The position numbers and the translations under genes are program-made. From Berberis thunbergii (taxonomy: Eukaryota; Streptophyta; Magnoliopsida; Ranunculales; Berberidaceae): a stretch of DNA of 64,000 nucleotides. Below, piece by piece: positions 46,157-55,742 of the stretch. Below the pieces are notes generated by a model. The model ran no database searches, had not been told where the DNA came from, and saw nothing but the letters and a program-made list of their open reading frames with translations. The number at the start of each line of letters is the position of its first letter. Position 1 is the stretch's first letter. Where the stretch lies: NCBI GenBank assembly GCA_003290165.1, contig QNQO01000202.1, positions 434,001 through 498,000 of the forward strand, written 5' to 3'.

Positions 46157-46529
46157 TAGTTAGATCCTTCATTTTTGCAGTTTTCAATGTGTGAATAATA
46201 TTTGTTTTAGAAGCCAACTGCAGGGATCTGAGCCATCTCATTCAAGCCAAGTGATTTCTCTGATGGCTTGTGGTTGTTCTTGATATCAATTGGTTAAGAT
46301 TTTTATCTTTTACTTGAAGTTACAGAAGATTCATTTTTACCAAGTCTGGTTGTACTTCCAAGTAGGAAAAAAGATTCACTATTGTTTATTTTTTATTTGT
46401 CAGTAGCACTACTACTCTCTCTTCTTGAACTCACAGAGGCCTACTCATTTTAACTACTTAGAGAGCTTCTCATTCCCCCTGTTCTATACTAAATTCTGTA
46501 TAGGACACTAAATGTGTCTTGAATTGCAG

Positions 46530-46721
46530 GATGAATTGGAAGCTGAGCTTGAGGAATTGGAAGGTGCGGAGTTGGAAGAACAACTTCTCCAGCCTGCTAC
46601 AACTGCCCCTGCAGCTCCCATACATGTTCCAGCAGGAAGACAGCCAACTCGACTTGCTCCTCGAAAGAACACTGCTGAGGAAGACGAGCTGGCTGCATTA
46701 CAAGCAGAGATGGCACTCTGA
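46530..46721 (+). pseudogene. Captured last exon of ESCRT-III subunit VPS32/SNF7 (CHMP4 type)
   Basis: After ATTGCAG| the frame encodes DELEAELEELEGAELEEQLL, QPATTAPAAPIHVPAGRQPT and TAEEDELAALQAEMAL, then a stop. This is the regulatory C-terminal tail of plant VPS32/SNF7, the main ESCRT-III polymer subunit in multivesicular body formation. It includes the EELEGAELEEQLL helix and the conserved terminal DELAALQAEMAL. The captured exon is complete at its 3' end, including the natural stop codon, and shows no disabling change. The membrane-binding helical core encoded by earlier exons is not in the element. Confidence 0.88.
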
Positions 46722-46986
46722 GCTGGTAGGTTACCAGTTGTTACTCTGTCTCTTCAACTTTTTCTGTTTCTTACTGTCCCCTTCTTATGAACTACTTTCA
46801 AGTTTTTCAAATAGAAAATTGTGAGAACTTCTCTATACTAGCTCACAATTTGTGAAAGGTGCTTAAAAGGCTTAAATTATTTGTCTTTTCAGCTGGGCTT
46901 TGACATTTTGTGGTCCTTATGGATATTAAGTTGAAGTATTGATATGTATGATATAGTGCAGATGTTTCTTGTGCACTCTGTTTCAG

Positions 46987-47090
46987 AATTTGGATAACGC
47001 TTTTGCTGAAATAAATGTACCTCCTCGTTCTCCCCCAGTGGTCATTGACAATGCCTCTGTCTCCTTGGCTGATAAATGTGGCAAAAATTG
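46987..47090 (+). pseudogene. Candidate captured exon, unidentified
   Basis: A 104-base segment framed by TTTCAG| and AATTG|GTAAAG is open in the frame encoding NLDNAFAEINVPPRSPPVVI and DNASVSLADKCGKNW. Splice signals on both sides and a codon-like pattern support an exon. The source gene is not recognised. Confidence 0.35.
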
Positions 47091-47468
47091 GTAAAGGGTT
47101 TGTTGCAGCTGGTGAAATATGTCACTTCACAACTATCAGAAGGGTTGTCAGTAGACTACTTGGCAACATTTTTTTTTCTGAAGTTTTTTACATGTTATAA
47201 ACTATTGTGCTAACCCAGAATCTCCTAATTAGAAGCTCATAATACTAGTGACCTACAATAAGGTTAGTATTGTTTCGCTTACTAGCTGAATGTTGAAGCT
47301 TGATAATTTCAGTCATATAGAATTGACACTGTCTGATGATATTGCAGGTATGAGAGCACCTGTCCGTCCTCCTCCTGGCCATCCTTCTCAATGTAGTTCT
47401 CAAATGTTTTCACAATCTTCATCATCTTCTTGTGATTAATCTTGTCCTTGTGCATTCTGTTTCTGCAG

Positions 47469-47531
47469 GCCATTGATAGGCTTCCTTTAGTTCCTGGAGT
47501 TCTTGAGCTCGTTGGAATTGGTTATTCTGGG
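47469..47531 (+). pseudogene. Captured exon of a CURT1/CAAD-domain thylakoid protein
   Basis: Exactly 63 bases lie between CTGCAG| and |GTAAGT and encode 21 residues, beginning AIDRLPLVPG and ending ELVGIGYSG. This is the start of the CAAD domain of CURVATURE THYLAKOID 1-type proteins, which bend thylakoid membranes at grana margins. The next exon, which should continue with W-F/Y and the two membrane helices, is not visible. A short fragment before it (47348-47395, MRAPVRPPPGHPSQ) is of unknown origin. Confidence 0.65.
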
Positions 47532-47780
47532 GTAAGTTCCACACCTATTACTGCTACTATATATATATATATTAGTTGAGAAGGCTGCTATCAAGAAATA
47601 TAGTTGGACCTTTAGTCATTTACATTTATCTTACTGATACAAAACCCTTTGTGTTTGGCAGTGGTTTGCATATATATAGTAGCAATAATAGGTGCGTTCT
47701 TGTATTTCAGGTTAAGATTTATATACCAACTTAGTGTGTGTGTGTTGTTATACTTATACAATGCCATGATGCAATTTCAG

Positions 47781-47913
47781 GTTATGCGAGGATACAATTT
47801 GAAGTGGCAGTAGAATCTGAGAAACATTCAGCGGTGCCGCAATGTACAGACGAAGTTAGGACTGTAGGAGAAGCTGTTGGCCATTTCATTTCGTGGCCAA
47901 AAAAACTGGTGTA
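47781..47913 (+). pseudogene. CACTA-associated transposon protein remnant
   Basis: After AATTTCAG| the frame encodes YARIQFEVAVESEKHSAVPQ followed by VRTVGEAVGHFISWPKKLV. The TVGEAxGxFIxWPxxLV segment is familiar from plant En/Spm-associated proteins encoded near the 3' end of CACTA elements. It is probably the only piece of the element's own coding sequence left. It is too short to be active. Confidence 0.5.
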
Positions 47914-48099
47914 TATATATGATAGCATATTAACAATTTTGTATGAATGCTTAAATTATATTTTGAATGAATGAGAAATAGTTAGTTATCATGTTGTGTC
48001 TTTATTGATTGATTGAACGTTGTCATTATTATATTAAATATTATATTTAGCCCAGAAAATCGGTATCGGAAAAATAGAAAAAACAAATCAAATAACTTA

Positions 48100-48460
48100 G
48101 ATAGCGCTCAAATTAGCGCTATCTAAGTTTAACATATATACTACAATAGCGCTTCTTTAAGCGCTATCTAAGAACAATCTAATTACTTCTATAGCGCTTA
48201 TTTACGCGCTATCTTAGCAGATAAACGAATCTAATTTAAAAAAATCATTTAAATTAAATAGCGCTTAACAAAGCGCTATTCAAGCTAATTTAAAAAAAAT
48301 TAGCGCTTACATAGCGCTTTAGAAGGCGCTATTGAAGTTAATTAAAAAAAAAAAATAACGCTTAGATAGCGCTATTCAAGTACGCGCCTTGCATAGCGTT
48401 TTTTTGAGCGCTATCTAAGCCTATTTTTAAGCGCTATGCAAGCCTATATTTGTAGTATTG
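48100..48460. repeat. Right subterminal repeats of the Pack-CACTA
   Basis: Dense direct and inverted AGCGCTATCTAAG-like motifs end at the terminus ATATTTGTAGTATTG (48446-48460). Confidence 0.88.
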
Positions 48461-48463
48461 CAA

Positions 48464-49427
48464 TCAAAATAAATTAACTAAATAAATGAGCCAACTAATT
48501 TAAATATGAGGGAATAAACATGATATAAAATGTGCTCATCAGCTTTATCGCTCAAAGGGTCTTATATATACACTAGCTTTCAAGCGTGGTTGTACACGTT
48601 CATTTTCTTTAATTAATTGTTGAAAAAACAAAAAACACAAATTGTATTCAAACAAATACACAATCTAAGATTGATCTACATCAAAATTTTCTATTTATTG
48701 GAGATATTCTTAGGACAAAACAAATGTCCCTATCCACTTGTTCTTAAGTAGAAGGCTTTAGATAATATGAATAATTCCCCTCACTTTTGTGCATACACTT
48801 TCCTTCAGTGGGTGAGTGAGAAGAATAGGTATCAAATTCCCATGACTCAATCCATCTTTTTAACCTCTCTCTAGTTCTTTCTCTTTTCATCCTTACATCC
48901 TAACCAGAAAATACAATAATCTCTCATTGTGAAATCTCAAATATTTTGCCAAAGAATTTTTGTTGGTAAATGATCCCCTCTAAGAGCCATTGATTTCATT
49001 TTTTTTTTAAATTCATTGAGAAAGATCAGTTTGATCTTATTTTATTCTCCAATGGAGTACTAGCTTGTCTGTTAGGCTTGTGGCGGATGGTATCACAAGT
49101 CCATGATTTGAACCCGGTCGGCGACATTTGGAATAGGAGGAGTTAAGGGTAAAAAATAATAAAAAAATTTATTTTATTTTGATTTGTTTATCTAAGCAAC
49201 TAATGTTGACATGTTATTTTGCGGTGGTTTATTCAAGCATGTAGTGATTACCTTCTAAGGACATACATTTTATTCACCAACTGATTAAAATATGGCATAT
49301 TACTTCCAACCAACAACTTTTTCTCACAGCCGACACAACTCCACCCCTTCCATAACCAGAAACATTAGTACTATAGTCAACTTGATTGATGGGTTACACT
49401 TTCTTTTGATAAGAAAAATGTATACCT
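48464..49427. other. Intergenic DNA between the Pack-CACTA and copia relic
   Basis: AT-rich; no supported gene, terminal repeat or RNA gene. The boundary to the copia fragment near 49428 is abrupt: the usual upstream part of the reverse transcriptase is absent. Confidence 0.45.
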
Positions 49428-50692
49428 TTTCGCCTATGGTAAAACACACTTTTATACGTGTGTTGTTGAGCTTGGTAGCTCATGGTGACTTTGAGCTTGA
49501 ACAACTTGATGTGAAAACAATTTTCTTGCATGGACACTTAGATGAGGAAATTTATATGCATCAGCCGGAAGGTTTTAAGGTTGTTGGAAAAGAAGATCAT
49601 GTTTGTCGTTTGAGGATATCACTTTATGGGTTAAAGCAGTCACCTAGGCAGTGGTACAAACGGTTTGACACTTTTATGTTGAAACATGGGTTCACACGAA
49701 GTAAGTATGATTGTTGTGTTTACTTGAAAGAACTTCATAGTGGCGATTTTATTTATCTTTTGCTCTATGTTGACGATATGCTCATTGCCTGTAAGAGTAT
49801 GGTGGAGATAAATAAATTGAAGTCTCAACTTGCATCTGAGTTTGAGATGAAGGATATGGGTGCTGCAAGGAAAATACTTGGTATGGAGATAAGAAGAGAA
49901 AGAGAGAATAAAAAATTATTTCTTTCATAGAAGGGGTACCTTGAGAAGGTATTACTCCTTTGGCTTCACATTTTAGAATTTATCGAAAGTTATCTCCAGT
50001 CACAGTGGAAGAAAAGGAATACATGTCGCATGTCCCTTATGCTAGTGCAGTTGGTAGTTTAATGTATGCTATGGTGTGTACACGCCCTGACATTTCATAG
50101 GCTGTTGGTGTTGTGAGCAAATATATGGAAAACCCTGGGAAGAAACATTGGGAGGCAGTGAAATGGATGCTTAGGTACTTAAAAGGTACCTTGGATGTGG
50201 GTTTGGACTTCGGTGGAGATTCATGTCATGTTCATGAGTTTGTTGATTCTGATTATGCTGGTGATCTAGATAGACGAAGATCTACTACTGGTTACATACT
50301 TAAGATATATGGTGCTCCGGTTAGTTGGAGATCTATGCTTCAGGATACAGTGACTCTCTCTACTACAAAGGCAGAGTATATGGCATTGACAGAAGGTGTA
50401 AAAGAAGCATTGTGGCTTCAAGGTCTTGTAAATGACTTGGGTGTGGAATAAGATAGTGTTGAGGTTCTCTGTGGCAGTCAGAGTGCCATCCACTTGGCTA
50501 AAAATTAGGTTCATCACGCAAGGACTAAGCATATTGACGTCCGATATCACTTTGTTCGAGATGTAATTCAGAATAGTGATGTGTCTTTGGTGAAAGTACA
50601 CACAAAAGACAACCCTGCTGATATGTTGACAAAGGTTGTTCCTGGAGTTAAGTTCCAACATTGTTTGGACTTACTCCATATTGATTCATGTT
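49428..50692 (+). pseudogene. Ty1/copia pol fragment (reverse transcriptase and RNase H)
   Basis: The frame to 49930 encodes FSPMVKHTFIRVLLSLVAHG, LEQLDVKTIFLHGHLDEEIY, RISLYGLKQSPRQWYKRFD and the catalytic LLLYVDDMLIACK. RNase H follows at 50113-50451 (MENPGKKHWEAVKWMLRYLK, FVDSDYAGDLDRRRSTTGYI, TLSTTKAEYMALTEGVKEAL). After a stop it continues with TKHIDVRYHFVRD, DNPADMLTK and FQHCLDLLHIDSC, ending at 50692 as in intact copia pol. Integrase and the N-terminal part of RT are missing. Stops and a frame change lie at 49928-50112. An LTR of the same type follows at 50832. Confidence 0.9.
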
Positions 50693-50831
50693 GATTGAGC
50701 GCCCATTGGGGCGTTGCCCTTCGGGGCGATTTCGTGAGGTGACAAAGCTATGGTGGACTGTTTATCAGTTTATTCTTATGCCTGGTTTCGGCTCATTTTT
50801 TCCTTAAAAAAAATTCGTCGAAGTGGAGAAT

Positions 50832-51322
50832 TGTGAAACAGGAAACAACCAGTTTTGTGAAACAAGAAACTATTTCACAAACAGGAACATGAAACTGTTT
50901 TGTGAAACAAGAAACGTTTTTGAACATGAAACAATTTCTAGGAAACAAGAAACTACTGCAAAACAGGAAACTGTTGTTCCTATATATACTAGGAACTGTA
51001 GGTGTTTTTTATTATTATTGCACATAGAAAAACTGTGAAGCACATGGAATAGAGAAAGATAATTGCTGAAATTGTTTCATCTCTTGTTGAGAGATTGTGT
51101 GAGAATTGTTATCTTCTTGTACCTTGTTATTGAATATAGTGGAATCACCTCACCGTGAACGTAGGCAATTCGCCGAACCACATAAACCTTGTGTCTCTTG
51201 TGGTATGTTTTTGGTTTTCTCAAATTACTTTCATTTCTAGTTGCTCTATTTAATTGATTGGATCCTTGTGGTACTTGTGTGCAATTGTTGGTGTCTACCC
51301 GCTTCCGCAATAAGGCGCAACA
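50832..51322 (+). repeat. Copia LTR, 491 bp
   Basis: It starts TGTGAAACAGG after a polypurine-like AAGTGGAGAAT, and ends AATAAGGCGCAACA followed by AT and a TGGTATCAGAGC primer site. This LTR serves as the 3' end for the pol fragment upstream and as the 5' end for the gag downstream. Its first 150 bp hold repeated GAAACAAGAAAC-like motifs. Confidence 0.85.
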
Positions 51323-51324
51323 AT

Positions 51325-51336
51325 TGGTATCAGAGC
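51325..51336 (+). other. Copia primer-binding site, initiator tRNA-Met type
   Basis: TGGTATCAGAGC, two bases after the LTR end. Confidence 0.9.
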
Positions 51337-51479
51337 ACTAAGGGAAATTGATCTTGAATTGTTCTACTCAAGATTGTGAAGATTCAAAAGTGCTAGGATT
51401 TGTTTGTGCATAAGTTGTTTGAAAAAAAAAAAAACCGTAGTGAAGCTTCTTGTCTAGAAAGTCACAGGTTTTGTTTGCA

Positions 51480-52600
51480 ATGACATCCAAGGTGAACAAG
51501 ACACATTTGGGGAAGTATGAAATCGAGAAATTTAATGGTAAGAACGATTTCAGATATTGGAGAATACAAATGAGGAATTTGCTTATTTATCAGAAATTAC
51601 ACAAGGCATTACTAGGGAAGGATAAAAAGGCTGAAACCATGTCAGATGATGAATGGGAAAAATTGGATTTGGAGGCGCATGCTGCTATTTGCTTGTGTCT
51701 GGAGACATAGTTTTTTAGTTAATGAAGAGACTACGGCAGTTGATGTTTGGTTGAAGCTTGAGTCACAGTTAATGACTAAGACATTATCAAACATGTTATA
51801 CTTGAAAACCCAATTGTACAGACTAGCAATGGATGAGGGCACTCCAATTGGTGATCATATCGCTAAGTTTACACAGATTATCTCCAACTTGAGAGATGTG
51901 GATGTGAAGATTGAGGATGAAGACCAAACAATTATATTGCTTTACTCCTTGCCGCAGTCATATGAAAATCTTGTACAAACAATTTTGTTTGGGAAAGATG
52001 AACTTACATTTGATGAAACTACCGGTGCACTCTTGTCCAATGAGATTCGGAAGAAAACTCCATCAAATGGTAGTGGAAAAGATCAAGCTGAAGGGTTGGT
52101 TGTTAGAGGAAGTCTCAAGTGAAATCATCTTCAAAGAGTGGAAAATCTAGATCAAAGTCTACAGGTCCACAATGTCACAAATGTAGAGAGTGAGGGCATA
52201 TTAGAAAAAATTGTCCAAATCAAGGTAAGAGTAATCATGATAACAGTTGGAAGGGCAAGAAAAAACAAGATAAAGGTGATACTAGTGAAACAAGTTATGC
52301 ATCTAGTACGGAAAAGGATGAAGAATGTCATTCAGTTGCGGGTGAAAACACAAAAATCTCTGAGAGATGGTTCCTTGACTCTGGGTGTTCTTACCATATG
52401 TGCCCAAACAGGGAGTGATTCACTACCTATGAGCACATTGATGGTGGTACTGTTCTGATGGGTAATGATTACGCTTGCAAGACAGTTGGAATTGGAACAA
52501 TGAGGATTAAGATGTATGATGGTGTTGTGAGAACTTTAACTGATATGAGGCATGTCCCAGCCTTGAAAAAGAACCTTATCTCGCTTGGTATTTTAGACTC
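51480..52600 (+). pseudogene. Ty1/copia gag and protease fragment
   Basis: From MTSKVNKTHLGKYEIEKFNG (start at 51480, preferred over 51450 because it matches the usual copia Gag start) the Gag UBN2-type domain runs through NDFRYWRIQMRNLL, SNMLYLKTQLYRLAMDEGTP and LPQSYENLVQTILFGKDELT. A frame change near 51700 and others after 52100 break the ORF. A protease region follows with RWFLDSGCSYHMCPNR (active-site DSG) near 52370, then [15 protein letters not shown] and [13 protein letters not shown]. Coding similarity ends exactly where a 15-bp LTR tail begins (52601). Integrase and RT are absent from this part. Confidence 0.85.
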
Positions 52601-52615
52601 CAATAAGGCGCAACA
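52601..52615 (+). repeat. 15-bp remnant of a copia LTR end
   Basis: CAATAAGGCGCAACA is identical to the last 15 bases of the LTR at 51308-51322. It lies directly at the point where protease-region similarity stops, so it is probably what remains of the 3' LTR after an internal deletion. Confidence 0.6.
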
Positions 52616-55600
52616 CTTTTAAATTGACTGACATAGTTCAGGACCAGCAACAGCATCACAGTTTCAATCACCATCTGACTCGGTACGAAACAGATGCAAG
52701 GATGGGATCATATCTTCTACCATATGGATTGCTTGGATGTTATCAGGGTGTTCCAAGGCGACGTAACATAGATCATTTTAGTTGGTTCTAGTCTACTTTT
52801 GTTACTAATTTTGAGAAGGTGAGACTTATCTTAGTACTCGTAGTTTGTTTTTCCTTGACTTTTGACTCGACTTTTAAACAGTGAAACCCAAGACTTAAGC
52901 TTAGGTTGTAAAAGACTATTTGCATGCTTTCGCTTCGCTCAATTAAGTTCGGTTTAACAAGAAAAAACACACACGCACCATAGCCCATGTTAGAAGTACT
53001 ATTGTGATCGCAAGCCTTCAAATTATTTTCTCATTAACTTGCTTACATATGAAATCAAAGGAAAGGAATCAACTAACTACTGCTTTTACATTTTTTTCAA
53101 CAACAGAAGGCCTGAAAGTCACGCCTGTGACTCCTTTTTTGGGGATGAAATGACCCCTTTCTTTGGCACGACATCCCTGCGAAAGACAGAGCAGAGCTCA
53201 GGCACGAACCAGGGTAGCATTACGTAGGTTAAATGAGCTTCACCGTGAAGTTGATGACATGTTTCTCCTCCTGAGCAGCTTTGATCCTGCCACTGGCTAA
53301 TAGCCACTTCGATTCTGGCCTCACATTCTTCATGGCCGGAGGCTTAATCCACTACCTCTAGCGTAGTCGCCTGTGCATCGGTTAGTTCACTGAGCAACTT
53401 ATCCGAGACTGTTTATCAGGTTGGCAAAAGTGGAACTTGGAATAGGCGATGATCACAGGTTGATAACAAGTCTGAGTCCGACTATCAACCCGAACCTAAT
53501 TCCATCAGTAGGTTTAATGAACAAAGCCCTTTTACTCAGTTAAACCAATTAATTACATCATATTGTTGCTTACTATTCTTTCCATTATTTTGTTAAATTC
53601 TCTTGCAAAATATGAAAGTCATAGGATTCAATTGTATTACATGTGAAATTAACTTTTATCCAGAGTTCTCTTTTGACAGTTTTTTATTGAACATATTGAG
53701 GAAAAATGATGCTTAAATTAGCTGAAAGCCTGAAAATTGTATTTCAAGGATTTTCAAGCAACTCATGGGCTCAGTCAACTCAAACCATTAGGAAATCCAA
53801 TCAAAGCATCTGCAGAAGGACCATGGTGGAATAGAAGCTGTGAGATTATATCGAAGCTTGGGGTTTGTTGTGCTAATACCACATCAGCTAAGCTCAAGTA
53901 TTTGAAGAAAGTTTCATATTCTTCTTACTACGTGGAAGTATCTAACCACCAACATATTGGTATCATCTAAAAACAAAACAAAAAAACTTCACCAAGATAA
54001 TGCCTGCGTGTTGTCAGTAAAATTGTCCATGTAAACATAACTGTCAGCCATGAAGTCAGAAAAGTGAATCATAGGGATTAAAGATTCTCTAGTGTGACTT
54101 TCTTTAACCTGTGTTCTTGACAGTTTCTACTTGTACCGTCTCCTTGGATAACACGCACTTTCACTCAACTTTCCTAGCTTGCATTTTGGGACAAAATCCT
54201 CCTTAATTTCATTTTACTTTACCTGAGATCGATTCATTTTCATGGACAAAAGATACTATTCTATATTTTGGGACCCAAATGAAACCCACCCCTCACTCTC
54301 ATTACTCTATCTTGATCAATCTCTCGCATCCATAATTTCGGTGCCCCCGAAGTTCAAAGGAAAATGAAGTGGCAGCCCCCACAGCCTCCTTTACACTGTT
54401 CCACACATCCCTCCACAACTCCCCCTCCTTTCTCACACGCAACTTGGTTTTGTCTCTCTTTTCTTGACGTTTTATGGTCTTGGTACTTTCCAAGCGAAAA
54501 TGTTTGGTAAGATATATAGTTTTTTCCTAGAAACATGTTGAAATCCAATTGATAATAACAATTGTCCATTAGTTTTATGAACAATGTTATTCTAAAATCT
54601 AGTTTTATGTGGGACAAGTATGGTGTCCCTTGTAGGGGGGAATCACTATTTTCTCAGACTATGCCAGTGAAATCACTAACAGGGTATGTAGTTAGCTTTT
54701 GTTAAGGGACACATATGTAGGAGGTTTACCTTAAAGACAAAGACTACCTTCTAGCTTTGTAATATTTTAGAATAGTGAATATGCTTGTCACTCCTAGGAA
54801 GTAGGTACAGAACCACGTAAATTATGTGTTAAAACCTTTTGCATATCCAAAATCCAGATCGAAGTTCTAAGTGTGTGAAGGTTTGTGCAATCAGTCCTCA
54901 AACACAACAATCATATATACCTACAATACAGATATATAACAACTAATCAATTGAAAATTTCTTTGGCTTGTGTTCGGTCTAGATGTACTCAAGCAGCCTA
55001 CAGATGTCGATAACTACTGACATTTAAAAGAACACGGTTGGTAACAAGCATTATGGTGTACTTCAGTCAAATCCTTAGGCCTGCTGTGGTAAAAACCCAT
55101 TAAAATATGGCAATTTGGTGCGTGGATGTGGAATATAAGACAGAATATAATCCACGAAATAAACTAAGTTTACTAATGTTGTCTCATGCTGTCAAAAAAC
55201 AGGATATTAAGAAGAACAAAAAACTGTTACGAGTTGCTTTCAGAAATAACTACTAGAAAGGGCAATATTCTCGGTCGATCATCAAATTATAGTATTTAAT
55301 TAAGAACTTAAATAATTTATAATAAAGGATTTTTTCTAGAGCTGCCTAATAAATCCGATATACATCATCTGAATGTATAAATTACTGATAAATGACCTTT
55401 TGCATGTTCACACAGTATCTTTTTTCAATTATTTGTATTTCCTCAATATTGAAAATTTTGCAATATCTCGCCAAGGATCATAATTGTTTATCATGGAATT
55501 TTCTTTTGTTTTTAATTACTTGATAACAAAATAATGCATGACATCTCGCAATAAATCATGAATTACGAAATCGATTAAGCATGCTATCATTGGGTGTTTG

Positions 55601-55730
55601 GTTAAACTAGTACTAATGTTAGGGGACCCTGCAGACTCTTAGCTAGAAGCCAATCTTAAGTGTAACGGAAGATATTGCATTGAGATGCGCAATTATAGTT
55701 CTCAATAAAGTGATTCAGATAGGAAACAAT
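52616..55730. other. Intergenic DNA, no firm feature
   Basis: AT-rich sequence. A slightly coding-like minus-strand segment at about 53230-53340 (MKNVRPESKWLLASGRIKAA) could be an exon relic but has no recognisable family. No other feature is supported. Confidence 0.4.
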
Positions 55731-55742
55731 GATACATATCGA

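Larger units (their letters stand above)
41073..48460 (+). mobile_element. Gene-capturing CACTA transposon (Pack-CACTA), 7.4 kb
   Basis: The left terminus CACTACTACAAATAT and the right terminus, inverted CAATACTACAAATAT, differ at one base. The exact 3-bp duplication CAA flanks the element (41070-41072 and 48461-48463). Subterminal AGCGCT-type repeats fill about 300 bp at each end (41073-41372 and about 48100-48460). The interior holds no full transposase. It holds a series of exon fragments from unrelated host genes, all on the plus strand and mostly with splice signals and intron pieces kept: an RRM-like protein, AP-2 alpha-adaptin, an ILR1-like amidohydrolase, VPS32/SNF7 and a CURT1-like protein. 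A small CACTA-type coding remnant lies near the right end. Retained introns imply capture at DNA level. Confidence 0.93.
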
